Below are positions 8,327-16,944 of a DNA stretch of 30,864 nt, piece by piece. Source of the stretch: Ascidiaceihabitans sp. (lineage in GTDB: Bacteria > Pseudomonadota > Alphaproteobacteria > Rhodobacterales > Rhodobacteraceae). A program made the position numbers and the translations under genes. The stretch lies in contig JALZUL010000030.1 of the NCBI GenBank assembly GCA_023301665.1, forward strand, positions 1 to 30,864. Direction: 5' to 3'. Position 1 is the stretch's first letter. Each line of letters starts with the position of its first letter. The notes beneath the pieces were generated by a model that had not been told where the DNA came from, did not search any database, and saw only the letters and a program-made list of their open reading frames with translations.

Positions 8327-9220
8327 TCAACGTTCCAGAGTGGCCTTGCTGTCTTTGCGTAGGAGTAGAAGGCCCAGAACCAAAGTCACCAGTGCGACGC
8401 CACAGACGTATAACTCTGAAACATATGGAGCGTCATAGGTTCCATAAAAGCCACTGCGCGCCATCCCGATCACATGAACAAGAGGGTTGTACCATAGGTA
8501 ATCCTGATAGGGCTGTGGAACAGTGTCAAAGAGGAAGAAAATACAGGAAATAATAAACAAAGGGCGCGTCGCAACGGACCAGATGCGTTGGTAGATGTCG
8601 AAGCGTTTCATGAGATAACAATTCAACGTACCAATACCCAAGCCTAAGAAACTCGCCATGGCGAATGCTTTGGCAATCTTCACGAAATCTAGCGTTGTCC
8701 GTGTTTCAAATAGTAACACAATTGCTGTCATCACAATGTAGCTGACCAGAAGCTGTGTTATCACCGAAATTGCAAATCGAGCGATAACGGCATCCACAAA
8801 TGTAACGCGAGGGTATGCCAGTAATTGTTTGGAATAATTCAGTGCCTGACCAAGTTTAGCCGTGATATCGTTAAACATACCAAAAGGAAGAATCCCGGTT
8901 GCATAAAACATGGCAAAACTCACACCAAGGGCAGGGGTTCTAAAGCCAAGAGAGAAAATGGCGGTGAGAAGACTAATAGCCGCGACAGGCTCGAGAATGG
9001 CCCAAAGGTATCCACCCGGTGTTCGGCCATATGTTGTAGACATTTCGCGTAGCATGAGTGCAAGCACAGTGCGCAGCGACGCAAATCGGGGAATTGTGCG
9101 TCGTACTTTGGGTCGTTGAGCCGGCGGAAAATTTTGTTTTTGTGCCAACAGCTTGGGCCTTTGCAATTTATCGATCGCGCACAATAAAGGTGATCTGGAG
9201 AGTTTGATCATCCCTAGCAT
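8327..9220 (-). CDS. kpsM: ABC-2 polysaccharide export permease (KpsM/Wzm-like)
   Basis: This is the inner-membrane permease that moves a finished polysaccharide chain across the cytoplasmic membrane with the ATPase encoded at 10645. The first 55 or so residues are cytoplasmic and basic. LREMSTTYGRTPGGYLWAI (58-76) is the conserved amphipathic entry motif of KpsM-type permeases, and about six hydrophobic segments follow, with MKRFDIYQRIW and a DYLWYNPLVH loop typical of the family. It has 297 residues, slightly longer than E. coli KpsM because of its N-terminus. It is transcribed away from its partners, with a 59-bp divergent gap to the kpsE-like gene, which may hold both promoters. An alternative start lies three codons in. 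Confidence 0.88.
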   Translation of the reverse strand: MLGMIKLSRSPLLCAIDKLQRPKLLAQKQNFPPAQRPKVRRTIPRFASLRTVLALMLREMSTTYGRTPGGYLWAILEPVAAISLLTAIFSLGFRTPALGVSFAMFYATGILPFGMFNDITAKLGQALNYSKQLLAYPRVTFVDAVIARFAISVITQLLVSYIVMTAIVLLFETRTTLDFVKIAKAFAMASFLGLGIGTLNCYLMKRFDIYQRIWSVATRPLFIISCIFFLFDTVPQPYQDYLWYNPLVHVIGMARSGFYGTYDAPYVSELYVCGVALVTLVLGLLLLRKDSKATLER

Positions 9221-9279
9221 TAATACAATAAATTAGATAGTAATGAGAGCGCGATCTTGAACTCAGAAGTGGATTTAAC

Positions 9280-10626
9280 GTGAGTGATCAACCTGCAAAA
9301 GGGAACGATATCAAACAGCCACCTGGTCAAGGTAATGGGCGTGCGAACCCAGGTCAGGGAGCGGGGAAACCTGGCGGAGCTGCGGCAAATGCAAACGCAG
9401 CTGGTGGGCAAAGGGCCAATCGTCCAAATGCAGGCCAAGCCAAACAAGCGGCTCATCAACCAAAGCCGCCCGCTCAGGCAAAACCGGCACCGAACCCGCA
9501 AAGAGTGTCACAACCCGTTAAGTCTGCGAAGCTCAAGAAGCGGCACTGGTCTGTCGTATTTAGCTTTATTCTGTTTGTGGCTTTGCCCATTGCGACAGTT
9601 GCTTTTTACCTTTGGGAGTATGCAGAAGATCAGTATGCATCGACGGTTGCGTTCTCAGTGAGGACCGAAGAAAGCAGCTCCGCTTTGGAGTTTCTTGGCG
9701 GGTTCTCGGAGCTATCAGGCTCAAGTTCGTCAGACACCGACATTCTTTATGAATTTTTGCAAAGTCAGAAGCTGGTTGAAGAGATCGATGCAGCAATCGG
9801 CTTGCGAGCAATGTGGTCAAAACCTGAGAATGACTTGATATATGCCTTCGATGATGAAGGCACTATCGAAGACCTTGTCGTCCACTGGAAACGTTTCGTT
9901 AACATTTCATATGATGACGGGGCTGGGCTGATTGAGGTCGAAGTGAGAGCTTTTGCGCCAGCAGACGCGACTTTGATTGCTCAAACTCTTTTTGATGAAT
10001 CCTCTAGTATGATCAATAGCTTGTCAGATATCGCTCGAGAAGACGCAATTGGTTATGCTCGGGAAGAACTGGATGCTGCTGTCGTGCTTTTACAGGGTGC
10101 AAGGCAGGCTGTTACAACGTTTCGCAATTTACATCAGCTTGTAGATCCATCTGTTGATCTTCGAACCCAGGCTGGTTTGTTGGGTAATCTTGATGCTCAA
10201 ATGGCGGCGGCGCTTATTGAACTGGATATGCTGGCTGCCCAACGCAAAGATGACCCTCGAGTATCGCAGGCACAGCTTCGGATCGAAGTCATCCAACGGC
10301 GGATTAATGAAGAGCGTGGGAAACTGGGCGTAGGTGAATCGGGTGAGGGTGAGGTTTATGCAAATCTTTTTGGTGAATACGAAAGCCTTGCCGTTGAGCG
10401 CGAGTTTGCCGAGCAAAGATTCTTGAGCGCGCAGGGGGCATATGATGCATCCCTTTCTGAGGCGCGTCGCCAAAGCCGCTATTTAGCAGCCTATGTTTTG
10501 CCGACGACAGCGGAGAGCTCTCGCTATCCAAAACGGTTTACGACGACGGCGGTTGCCGGGATATTTATTCTTCTTTTATGGGCTACGGTTGTACTGGTGC
10601 TTTATGCAATCAAAGACCGCCGCTGA
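9280..10626 (+). CDS. kpsE: KpsE-like capsule export / polysaccharide copolymerase protein
   Basis: This is an inner-membrane periplasmic adaptor that should link the ABC permease to the outer-membrane channel. It has 448 residues from a GTG start. The first 80 or so are low complexity (Gly, Ala, Gln, Asn, Pro) and end in the basic KSAKLKKRHW. Transmembrane segment 1 is about 91-112, a large periplasmic domain with helical, coiled-coil-prone sequence follows (about 250-400), and transmembrane segment 2 is about 425-443 before the tail KDRR. TESSRYPKR before the second segment is the usual PCP family feature. The long disordered cytoplasmic N-terminus is unusual compared with E. coli KpsE. It is followed 18 bp later by the ATPase gene. 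Confidence 0.85.
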   Translation: MSDQPAKGNDIKQPPGQGNGRANPGQGAGKPGGAAANANAAGGQRANRPNAGQAKQAAHQPKPPAQAKPAPNPQRVSQPVKSAKLKKRHWSVVFSFILFVALPIATVAFYLWEYAEDQYASTVAFSVRTEESSSALEFLGGFSELSGSSSSDTDILYEFLQSQKLVEEIDAAIGLRAMWSKPENDLIYAFDDEGTIEDLVVHWKRFVNISYDDGAGLIEVEVRAFAPADATLIAQTLFDESSSMINSLSDIAREDAIGYAREELDAAVVLLQGARQAVTTFRNLHQLVDPSVDLRTQAGLLGNLDAQMAAALIELDMLAAQRKDDPRVSQAQLRIEVIQRRINEERGKLGVGESGEGEVYANLFGEYESLAVEREFAEQRFLSAQGAYDASLSEARRQSRYLAAYVLPTTAESSRYPKRFTTTAVAGIFILLLWATVVLVLYAIKDRR

Positions 10627-10644
10627 CTATTTTGAGAGCCTGCA

Positions 10645-11313
10645 ATGATTGAGTTTCGCAACCTAACAAAGCGATATGTAACAAACGGCAAAGTCAAAAC
10701 TGTTGTTAACGGACTATCGTTGCACATCGCTGAGAAACGTTCGTTGGGGTTATTGGGGCGGAATGGGGCAGGAAAATCGACACTGCTGCGTATGATCGCG
10801 GGATCCTCAGAACCCACTGAGGGTGAAATAATATCGCAAGGCCTCGTTTCTTGGCCTGTGGGTTTTGCAGGGTCGTTTCATGGCGATTTAACCGGACTTC
10901 AAAACTGCCGGTTTGTTGCCCGCATATATGGGGTTGATACGGATGAGCTTGTCGATTTTGCGGAAGAGTTTTGCGATATTGGCCAACACTTCAGGTTGCC
11001 CTTACGCACATATTCGTCTGGCATGAGATCCCGACTGGCATTCGCTATTTCTATGGGTATTCAGTTTGATATCTACTTGGTTGATGAGATCACTGCTGTC
11101 GGGGACGCTTCATTCCGTCAGAATGCTGATAAATTATTTAAAGCCCGTACACAGAATGTAGGAGCGGTGGTCTGTAGCCACTCGATGGCTCAGGTCAGAA
11201 ATCTTTGCGATTGTGGATTGGTCTTAAACGAAGGCGAAGCCTGGTTTCATGATAACGTCGATGATGCAATTGCTCACCATCAGGAAAATATGGCGCGCCT
11301 TGCAGCAAAATGA
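10645..11313 (+). CDS. kpsT: ABC transporter ATP-binding protein for polysaccharide export
   Basis: This is the ATPase subunit of the capsule-type exporter. Walker A GRNGAGKST (38-46), signature YSSGMRSR (123-130) and Walker B FDIYLVDE (141-148) are all intact, with the switch His in CSHSMAQVR. At 222 residues it has no C-terminal carbohydrate-recognition domain. It is therefore the short KpsT type rather than the long Wzt type that recognises a capped O-antigen, which favours a capsule-like group 2 mechanism. It lies 18 bp after kpsE. Confidence 0.93.
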   Translation: MIEFRNLTKRYVTNGKVKTVVNGLSLHIAEKRSLGLLGRNGAGKSTLLRMIAGSSEPTEGEIISQGLVSWPVGFAGSFHGDLTGLQNCRFVARIYGVDTDELVDFAEEFCDIGQHFRLPLRTYSSGMRSRLAFAISMGIQFDIYLVDEITAVGDASFRQNADKLFKARTQNVGAVVCSHSMAQVRNLCDCGLVLNEGEAWFHDNVDDAIAHHQENMARLAAK

Positions 11314-11438
11314 GCGCCTCGCAGATTGTACCGCTGATCGACGTATCATTCGTCACCAACATAATATGATAGGTGTTTTGTCAGTGATGACGATTGAGCG
11401 ATTGAATAACCGCCATCACCGACCCGATCTTTGGATAT

Positions 11439-12854
11439 TTAACTGCGCGCGTAGATGTCTTCATAGCGAATGATATCGTCTTCGCCCAAGTATGGACCTG
11501 TTTGCACTTCGATGAGAACCATCGGTACTTTGCCCGGGTTTTCCATACGATGCACAGCGCCAAGTGGGATATAAACGGATTGGTTCTCACTTAGCAGTTT
11601 CACGTCCTCATCGACTGTGACCCGCGCTGTTCCTTGAACAACGATCCAGTGTTCTGAGCGATGCACATGGCTTTGAAGGCTTAGAGCCGCACCAGGATGT
11701 ACGTAGATACGTTTTACCTGGAACCGATCGGAAAGAGTGAGCGTCTCAAACCAGCCCCACGGCCGGTGATCCACAGGGAATTGTTGCGCCTGCTTTGCGC
11801 CACGTTCTTTCAAAACTTTAACGGCTTTTTTGACGTTTTGCGCGTCCGAGATATCGGCAACCATAACGGCGTCATGCATAGCAACAGCCACTGTGTTCTT
11901 TAGACCGATCCCAACGAGCTCTATTTCGCTGCTTTCTGAACGAAGTAGGGTGTTTTCACAGCCAAAAGCGGTCGTGTGTTCTGATAGGGCATTCCCAGAT
12001 TCATCTTTTTCAGACTCTAACCAGACAGATTCCCAGCCACCTAGATCAGTCCAGTGGCCGTCAAACCGAACGGCAGTCAAATTTTGTGATGGTTCCATGA
12101 TCGCATAGTCGATGGATTCTTCGCGAACAGTACTCCACGCTTCCTTGCCCAGTCGGGTGAAACCCAAATCCATCTCTGCATCATCAAGTGATGCTTGTAC
12201 GGCTTCTAAAATATCTGCAGCGTGGGCCTTGAAGGCATCAATCAATACAGATGCTTTCACAAGGAAAACGCCCGCGTTCCAAAGGTATTTACCCTCGGAG
12301 AATAACGCCTTTGCTTTTTTGCCATCCGGTTTTTCGATAAAGCGTTCGAGCTTGTAAACACCTTTGGCTTCTTGAGCGGCACCGGTTTCCAGCCAGCCGT
12401 AGCCAGTTTCTGCCCGGGTAGGAACAATACCAAAGGTGACGATATCACCGTTAATAGCGGCATCACTGCCGGCCAAAACAGCCGCTTTGAAGTCGTCTGG
12501 ATTGGCAATCGCGTGATCGGATGGGACAAGCAAAATCAGTGCATCGGGGTCTTGTTTTGAAGCAAACAATGCCGCGGCAGCGGCCGCCGGAGCGGTATTG
12601 CGCCCTTCGGGTTCGATCATGACACCCGCTGGTGACACTCCAATTTCGTTGAGTTGTTCCGTCACAATAAAGCGGAAAGGATCTCCTGTTACGACGAGAG
12701 GATCTGCGAAACCTTCACCCACGAACCGCCGCGCTGAAGCCTGAAAAAGGCTTTCGTTTCCAATGACGTCTGTAAATTGTTTTGGGTAGCTTTTGCGAGA
12801 AAGTGGCCAAAGACGCGTGCCCGAGCCGCCGCATAAGAGGACTGGAAAAATCAT
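11439..12854 (-). CDS. manC: Mannose-1-phosphate guanylyltransferase / mannose-6-phosphate isomerase
   Basis: This bifunctional enzyme makes GDP-mannose, the precursor used by Gmd and Fcl for GDP-L-fucose. The N-terminal nucleotidyltransferase has GGSGTRLWPLSR (9-20), YPKQF (23-27), the PSDHAI block and FIEKPD. The C-terminal cupin-type isomerase (about 350-471) has PWGWFETL, a metal-binding QSHVHRSEHW motif and IPLGAVHRMENPG. It has 471 residues, normal for the AlgA/ManC type. AAAGGA about 10 bp before the ATG is the ribosome binding site. It is 97 bp downstream of the 831-residue glycosyltransferase on the same strand and converges with kpsT. No phosphomannomutase gene is in the window. Confidence 0.95.
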   Translation of the reverse strand: MIFPVLLCGGSGTRLWPLSRKSYPKQFTDVIGNESLFQASARRFVGEGFADPLVVTGDPFRFIVTEQLNEIGVSPAGVMIEPEGRNTAPAAAAAALFASKQDPDALILLVPSDHAIANPDDFKAAVLAGSDAAINGDIVTFGIVPTRAETGYGWLETGAAQEAKGVYKLERFIEKPDGKKAKALFSEGKYLWNAGVFLVKASVLIDAFKAHAADILEAVQASLDDAEMDLGFTRLGKEAWSTVREESIDYAIMEPSQNLTAVRFDGHWTDLGGWESVWLESEKDESGNALSEHTTAFGCENTLLRSESSEIELVGIGLKNTVAVAMHDAVMVADISDAQNVKKAVKVLKERGAKQAQQFPVDHRPWGWFETLTLSDRFQVKRIYVHPGAALSLQSHVHRSEHWIVVQGTARVTVDEDVKLLSENQSVYIPLGAVHRMENPGKVPMVLIEVQTGPYLGEDDIIRYEDIYARS

Positions 12855-12951
12855 GATTGTAATATCCTTTAGTCGTGTAGGAGTGGTCCTAGTGTATTTG
12901 GGGGAATTTATCTATGCAGGAAAACAACTGATAGAAGTACTGGTTATTTGG

Positions 12952-15447
12952 TTACTTCTCTGCACCGCTTTTACCTTTGTTTAGACTATCAAAGATTGTC
13001 TTCAGTCTTGCATAATATCGCTTTCCAATGGCGTCCTTGCTAAACTCGCTTTGTATAAGGGTGAAAGCTGTTTTTGCGCGATGTTCCGCCTCTTTTGGGT
13101 CTGCCATAAGGGATCTCATTTGCCGAGCGGCGTCATCCAGATCAGGTTCTGCCCATGCCTGACCCTCTCGTACAAAAATATAATCAGACTGTTCAAGTTC
13201 CTTCAACTCATATTGGACTTGCCAACAAGCTTCGGCAGGGCAAAAATCGGTGTTGCCAGAATATTGCGTGCAAACAACGGGAACTTGAAGGTTCATAGCC
13301 TCTATGATGCCAAAGCCCCAACCCTCGGCACGATGAAGAGATAGATAGGCGTCAGAACCTTTGATAAGTTCTAAGACCTCTTGGTACGGTAAAGTTTCAT
13401 CGATTAGGATAATTCTGGGATCTGCCGAAATCAGATTATCTATTTCAGACCAAATTTTTGCTTGTCCTTGATCCGCGATATTGGTGCGATTTTGTGTCTT
13501 TATGATCAAACGGACATCATTGTTGTTGGGGACCCCCAGAGGAAAGGCCTTGCTGAAAGCATGTAGGGCTCCAAGCGGGTTTTTCCTTTGAACAAATGAA
13601 AAACTGTCGAAGGTAACAATAAATGCGAAATCTTCGCGGGAAATACGCGCCATTCTTTCGAGCGTCTCACGGGCTGTGCCGCGATCAATATTTGGCAGAC
13701 CATTAAAACTCATCCCAACATTTGTGACAGGAACGTCAATGTGGGGCTGGAACACGTTAACCCCAAAATCTGAGCTGACCCAGATTTCGTCAACCATATC
13801 GAGGCCAAGAAAATGGCAGGCCCCCGGGCTATCGAGCTCCCAGAAAACATAGGCGATATTGTATGCGTCTGTAAAAACATCTGGGCTGTAAGCAAAAGCA
13901 AGAGGCACGGTTTCAGCATTGAGGTGCAGCAGGTTTACTTTGGTAGTCTGGTACATCGCGCGGTGCCCAGCTTTAGCAGAACTTTCAGGTGATGGGTTGT
14001 CGATATTGAAATCCACAGCGTTTGTTGAGAAACCGGAGTTTTCCAACATCTCGACAGAGAGACGAGCGGCTTGCCCGAGGCCTGATGTTTTGTTGAGTGG
14101 GCCAATAATTTGAATGTCGACAGGTTCTATGAGCTTTGGCAAGCAGGGTAGGCTAGGGGCCTCCAATCGGTGCCCTTCAGCGGTGAACGTGTTGAATGCC
14201 ATATGTTCGAGATCAAAACCCACGTGCCTTAGAGCATCAGTGTATTGTTGCATGCCCAATTCAGAGGTTTTCATTCCCATCCTTTGACAGAATTTCTGCA
14301 ATTCACTTTGGCCACGATCACATACAAGCAAGTCGTGTAGAAGTTGAGCAGGAACATACCAAAGATAGTCCGGCCGCGACATTGCCAGTAATAAGACCGC
14401 GCAGCCTAGGTCACGGCGTCCGGCTGGAGTGAGCAGATTCAACTTTGAAAAGGCGGGGATCTTGCGGGCTAAGCGGACCATGAAATCGGAAGGGGCCAAT
14501 GCTTGTCCGCTATACGCCTTTGGAACGCGCCCAAGTCTTTTGACCATTTCTTCCGTGATGAGGCAATCTTCGCAATGTAGAGCCTTTACCTTGCTGTGCG
14601 CCCACCAAAAGAGGATATCATCAGCCGCCTCTGTGCTCTCTTGTGCTTGTTTACGCTGATACGGATTTAAATATGACCAGATGGCACGTGAGAATGTTGA
14701 TGGCACATCCGCGCGTGCTTCGGGTTCATTCAGGTATCCAAGAGCATCATTCGAAAGTGGAACTCTTAAACCGCCACGTAGGGTCGAATAATTACTGACA
14801 TAATGATGTAAGAAAGCACCTATGTCTTTTTGAGAAATGTTATTCTTAAAGGTGGTATCAAACTTTTCTTTTAGGCGAATGAATTCAGCATACGCGAACA
14901 TTGGAGACGTTAAATCGGTGTCCTCGTGAAGGTAGTCCGTTGTTCCAAAAATCTTGGAATGCTTTTCAGATAGTGGCTGGAGATTTGTTTTGGGAAGAGC
15001 TGCCTGACAAACCGCATCATTTAACTGGCACAAATCAAAGTAAATTCGTTTTCTAAGGTCTGAGCAATTCGCTGTTATCGTTGACGGCAGCTGGTTTTGT
15101 ACTTTGGCCGCCTGTGGAAGCCACTCACCTATTTTGATTTTGGTTTTCCCAATCAGGCAAACATCTGCAGGCTGATCATTTGCTATCAGAATATCGAGTA
15201 AAAGTTGGGATATTGATAACTCAAATCCGTGGGAACCATCGCCAATACCTGCGGCTTCAAGATCTCCTCGGTAAATATTAGCGGGCGCTTGGCAAAGGAG
15301 CGCCCCATTCAAAAACAATCCAACTGTCGTGATTGTTTGGTTGGGGTCTTGTGAGTAGGCCCATCCAACAAGTTTGCCAGAATACACCCCATCAACGGCC
15401 CCTCTGACTCTATTGAATCTCGCCCAGATGCGATGCCCGATGTTCAT
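12952..15447 (-). CDS. Large glycosyltransferase with N-terminal accessory domain and C-terminal GT4
   Basis: This is a predicted cytoplasmic glycosyltransferase of 831 residues. Residues about 12-80 (VDGVYSGKLVGWAYSQDP ... AGIGDGSHGFEL) form a small beta domain of the 'VDGxxxGxxVGWA ... GIGDGxHGF' type, which I know as an accessory module in alphaproteobacterial polysaccharide proteins. The middle (about 130-430) is helical with no recognised motif. The C-terminal third is GT4-like: FSFVQRKNPLGALHAFSKAF (about 610-630), DAYLSLHRAEGWGFGIIEAM (about 695-715) and PVVCTQYSGN. The EGWGFGIIE box is the donor-binding E-x7-E region. It is probably transcribed with manC. Donor and acceptor cannot be assigned. 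Confidence 0.8.
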   Translation of the reverse strand: MNIGHRIWARFNRVRGAVDGVYSGKLVGWAYSQDPNQTITTVGLFLNGALLCQAPANIYRGDLEAAGIGDGSHGFELSISQLLLDILIANDQPADVCLIGKTKIKIGEWLPQAAKVQNQLPSTITANCSDLRKRIYFDLCQLNDAVCQAALPKTNLQPLSEKHSKIFGTTDYLHEDTDLTSPMFAYAEFIRLKEKFDTTFKNNISQKDIGAFLHHYVSNYSTLRGGLRVPLSNDALGYLNEPEARADVPSTFSRAIWSYLNPYQRKQAQESTEAADDILFWWAHSKVKALHCEDCLITEEMVKRLGRVPKAYSGQALAPSDFMVRLARKIPAFSKLNLLTPAGRRDLGCAVLLLAMSRPDYLWYVPAQLLHDLLVCDRGQSELQKFCQRMGMKTSELGMQQYTDALRHVGFDLEHMAFNTFTAEGHRLEAPSLPCLPKLIEPVDIQIIGPLNKTSGLGQAARLSVEMLENSGFSTNAVDFNIDNPSPESSAKAGHRAMYQTTKVNLLHLNAETVPLAFAYSPDVFTDAYNIAYVFWELDSPGACHFLGLDMVDEIWVSSDFGVNVFQPHIDVPVTNVGMSFNGLPNIDRGTARETLERMARISREDFAFIVTFDSFSFVQRKNPLGALHAFSKAFPLGVPNNNDVRLIIKTQNRTNIADQGQAKIWSEIDNLISADPRIILIDETLPYQEVLELIKGSDAYLSLHRAEGWGFGIIEAMNLQVPVVCTQYSGNTDFCPAEACWQVQYELKELEQSDYIFVREGQAWAEPDLDDAARQMRSLMADPKEAEHRAKTAFTLIQSEFSKDAIGKRYYARLKTIFDSLNKGKSGAEK

Positions 15448-15788
15448 TTGAGATAGATACTACAAATGAATAGACTTTCGGTGCTGTCACGAAGGCGGCG
15501 GGTCTCAATTGCACCCGGCCTCATTACGCCGCGCGCATGAGATGCTCGCATCAGAAAACCAGTAAAGTATCGCATACTTCTTCTCGATTTGTCTCGTTTT
15601 GAAAATGCCAAAACATGCCCCATCTTCAGCAGCCTAGTTACTGAAAGGTCATTAGATTGACAATCTTTATCACAGGAGCAGGTAACTGCCTTCCCTTTTG
15701 CCTCTTTAACTGCAAAAAGAGCATGCAATACATCCCGTTGTCGGCGGCTATTTCCCGACAGTTATACAATTATGCAATTGGAATGATT
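15448..15788. promoter_or_regulatory. Divergent intergenic region between glycosyltransferase and fcl
   Basis: This 341-bp gap separates two divergent genes, so both promoters should be here. The only structure I see is a 6-bp inverted repeat, TGTCGG-N10-CCGACA (15739-15760), located 29 bp before the fcl start; it is a weak operator candidate. Short open frames on both strands have no recognisable protein character. Confidence 0.4.
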
Positions 15789-16730
15789 ATGCTAAAAACA
15801 TCCATTTCGGGTCAAAAAATTTGGGTCGCGGGTCACCGAGGAATGGTTGGTTCAGCGATATGCCGTCGTCTTGAGCAAGAAGACTGCGAAGTCATCACGG
15901 CAACACGCCAGGAACTTGACTTAAGCGACAAAAAAGCTGTTTTCGAATTTCAGGCGGATCACAAGCCAGACATGGTTATCGATGCCGCTGCCAAGGTTGG
16001 CGGCATTCTTGCAAATGATTCACGGCCAGTCGATTTCCTTCTCGAAAACCTTGAGATCCAGAATAACGTTATTGCGGGTGCCCATGCCGCTGACGTCAAG
16101 AAACTGATGTTTCTTGGCTCCTCATGTATCTATCCAAAGATGGCACCACAGCCGATCTCAGAAGATTCCCTTTTGACAGGCCCTCTTGAACCTACAAATG
16201 AATGGTATGCGGTTGCAAAAATCGCCGGCATAAAACTTTGCCAAGCATATCGTAAGCAATATGGTAGAAATTTCATTTCTGCGATGCCCACGAACCTTTA
16301 CGGGCCATTCGATAACTTTGATCTACAGTCCAGCCACGTTATTCCCGCGCTGATGCGTAAAGCGCATAGGGCGAAAAAGAATGGCGAAAGCGGAATGGAA
16401 ATCTGGGGAACGGGTAAGCCGTTGCGCGAATTCTTACATGTTGACGATCTCGCAGACGCCACCATTTTTGTACTCCAACGCTACGATGATGCGGAACACA
16501 TCAATATTGGTAGCGGTGTTGATCTTTCAATTGCTGCAGTGGCACGCAAGGTGATGGATACTGTAGGCTTGGAAGGCGAGCTGCGCCACGATACTTCAAA
16601 GCCTGACGGAACCCCTCGAAAGTTGATGGGAGCTGATAAACTCCGCGCTTTAGGTTGGGAGCCAAAAATCGAGATTTCCGATGGCTTGGCAAGCACATAC
16701 CAATGGTTCTGCGAAAACGTCGAAGATTAA
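15789..16730 (+). CDS. fcl: GDP-L-fucose synthase
   Basis: This enzyme epimerises and reduces GDP-4-dehydro-6-deoxymannose (the Gmd product) to GDP-L-fucose. From this start it has 313 residues, the family norm: GHRGMVGSAICRRLE (15-29) binds NADP, AAAKVGGI (67-74), SSCIYPK with the catalytic Ser/Cys (111-117), and EWYAVAKIAG with Tyr140/Lys144. LYGPFDNFD and GTGKPLREFLHVDDLA complete the signature. The open frame extends 44 codons further upstream, but that part is unlike any Fcl N-terminus. TTGGA 7 bp before the ATG at 15789 supports the choice; ATG 15783 is also possible. It is convergent with gmd rather than in one operon with it, which is unusual. Confidence 0.95.
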   Translation: MLKTSISGQKIWVAGHRGMVGSAICRRLEQEDCEVITATRQELDLSDKKAVFEFQADHKPDMVIDAAAKVGGILANDSRPVDFLLENLEIQNNVIAGAHAADVKKLMFLGSSCIYPKMAPQPISEDSLLTGPLEPTNEWYAVAKIAGIKLCQAYRKQYGRNFISAMPTNLYGPFDNFDLQSSHVIPALMRKAHRAKKNGESGMEIWGTGKPLREFLHVDDLADATIFVLQRYDDAEHINIGSGVDLSIAAVARKVMDTVGLEGELRHDTSKPDGTPRKLMGADKLRALGWEPKIEISDGLASTYQWFCENVED

Positions 16731-16734
16731 TCCA

Positions 16735-16790
16735 AAGTTATTTTCCACGGGTTTTGAGAGGGGCTGCGCATACGCGTGGCCTTTTTCTTT
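16735..16790 (+). terminator. Possible terminator directly after fcl
   Basis: CCACG (16754-16758) can pair with CGTGG (about 16775-16779) across a G-rich loop, and CCTTTTTC follows. The stem is short and the loop long, so this is weak next to the strong terminator at 16888. Confidence 0.25.
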
Positions 16791-16887
16791 TCATAGCACT
16801 GAGGGTGCTGATGTCGCGGCGCTATCAATCTGAGCTTTGGCTCATCGCAGCGAAAGCTTCTAAACTCAAACGCATACATTACAAACA

Positions 16888-16922
16888 AAAAGAGGCCGCA
16901 AACATACGTTGCGGCCTCTTTT
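16888..16922. terminator. Bidirectional rho-independent terminator between fcl and gmd
   Basis: AAAAGAGGCCGCAA pairs with TTGCGGCCTCTTTT around a short loop. The stem is GC-rich in the middle and flanked by A-runs on the left and T-runs on the right, so it serves both fcl (plus) and gmd (minus). It is a textbook convergent terminator. Confidence 0.9.
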
Positions 16923-16944
16923 CATTTATAGTTGCTCTAAGATT

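Noticed and set aside
11380..11423. Possible terminator hairpin between kpsT and manC (TCAGTGATGACG / CGCCATCACCGA)
   Set aside because: Two mismatches, an 18-base loop and no T-run; too weak to call.
15444..15728. 94-residue minus-strand open frame upstream of the 831-residue glycosyltransferase
   Set aside because: It would overlap the start of the glycosyltransferase and fill the divergent promoter region; Arg/Ser-rich sequence without protein character.
15657..15788. 44-residue N-terminal extension of fcl
   Set aside because: Not like any GDP-fucose synthase N-terminus; a downstream ATG with a ribosome binding site gives the normal length.
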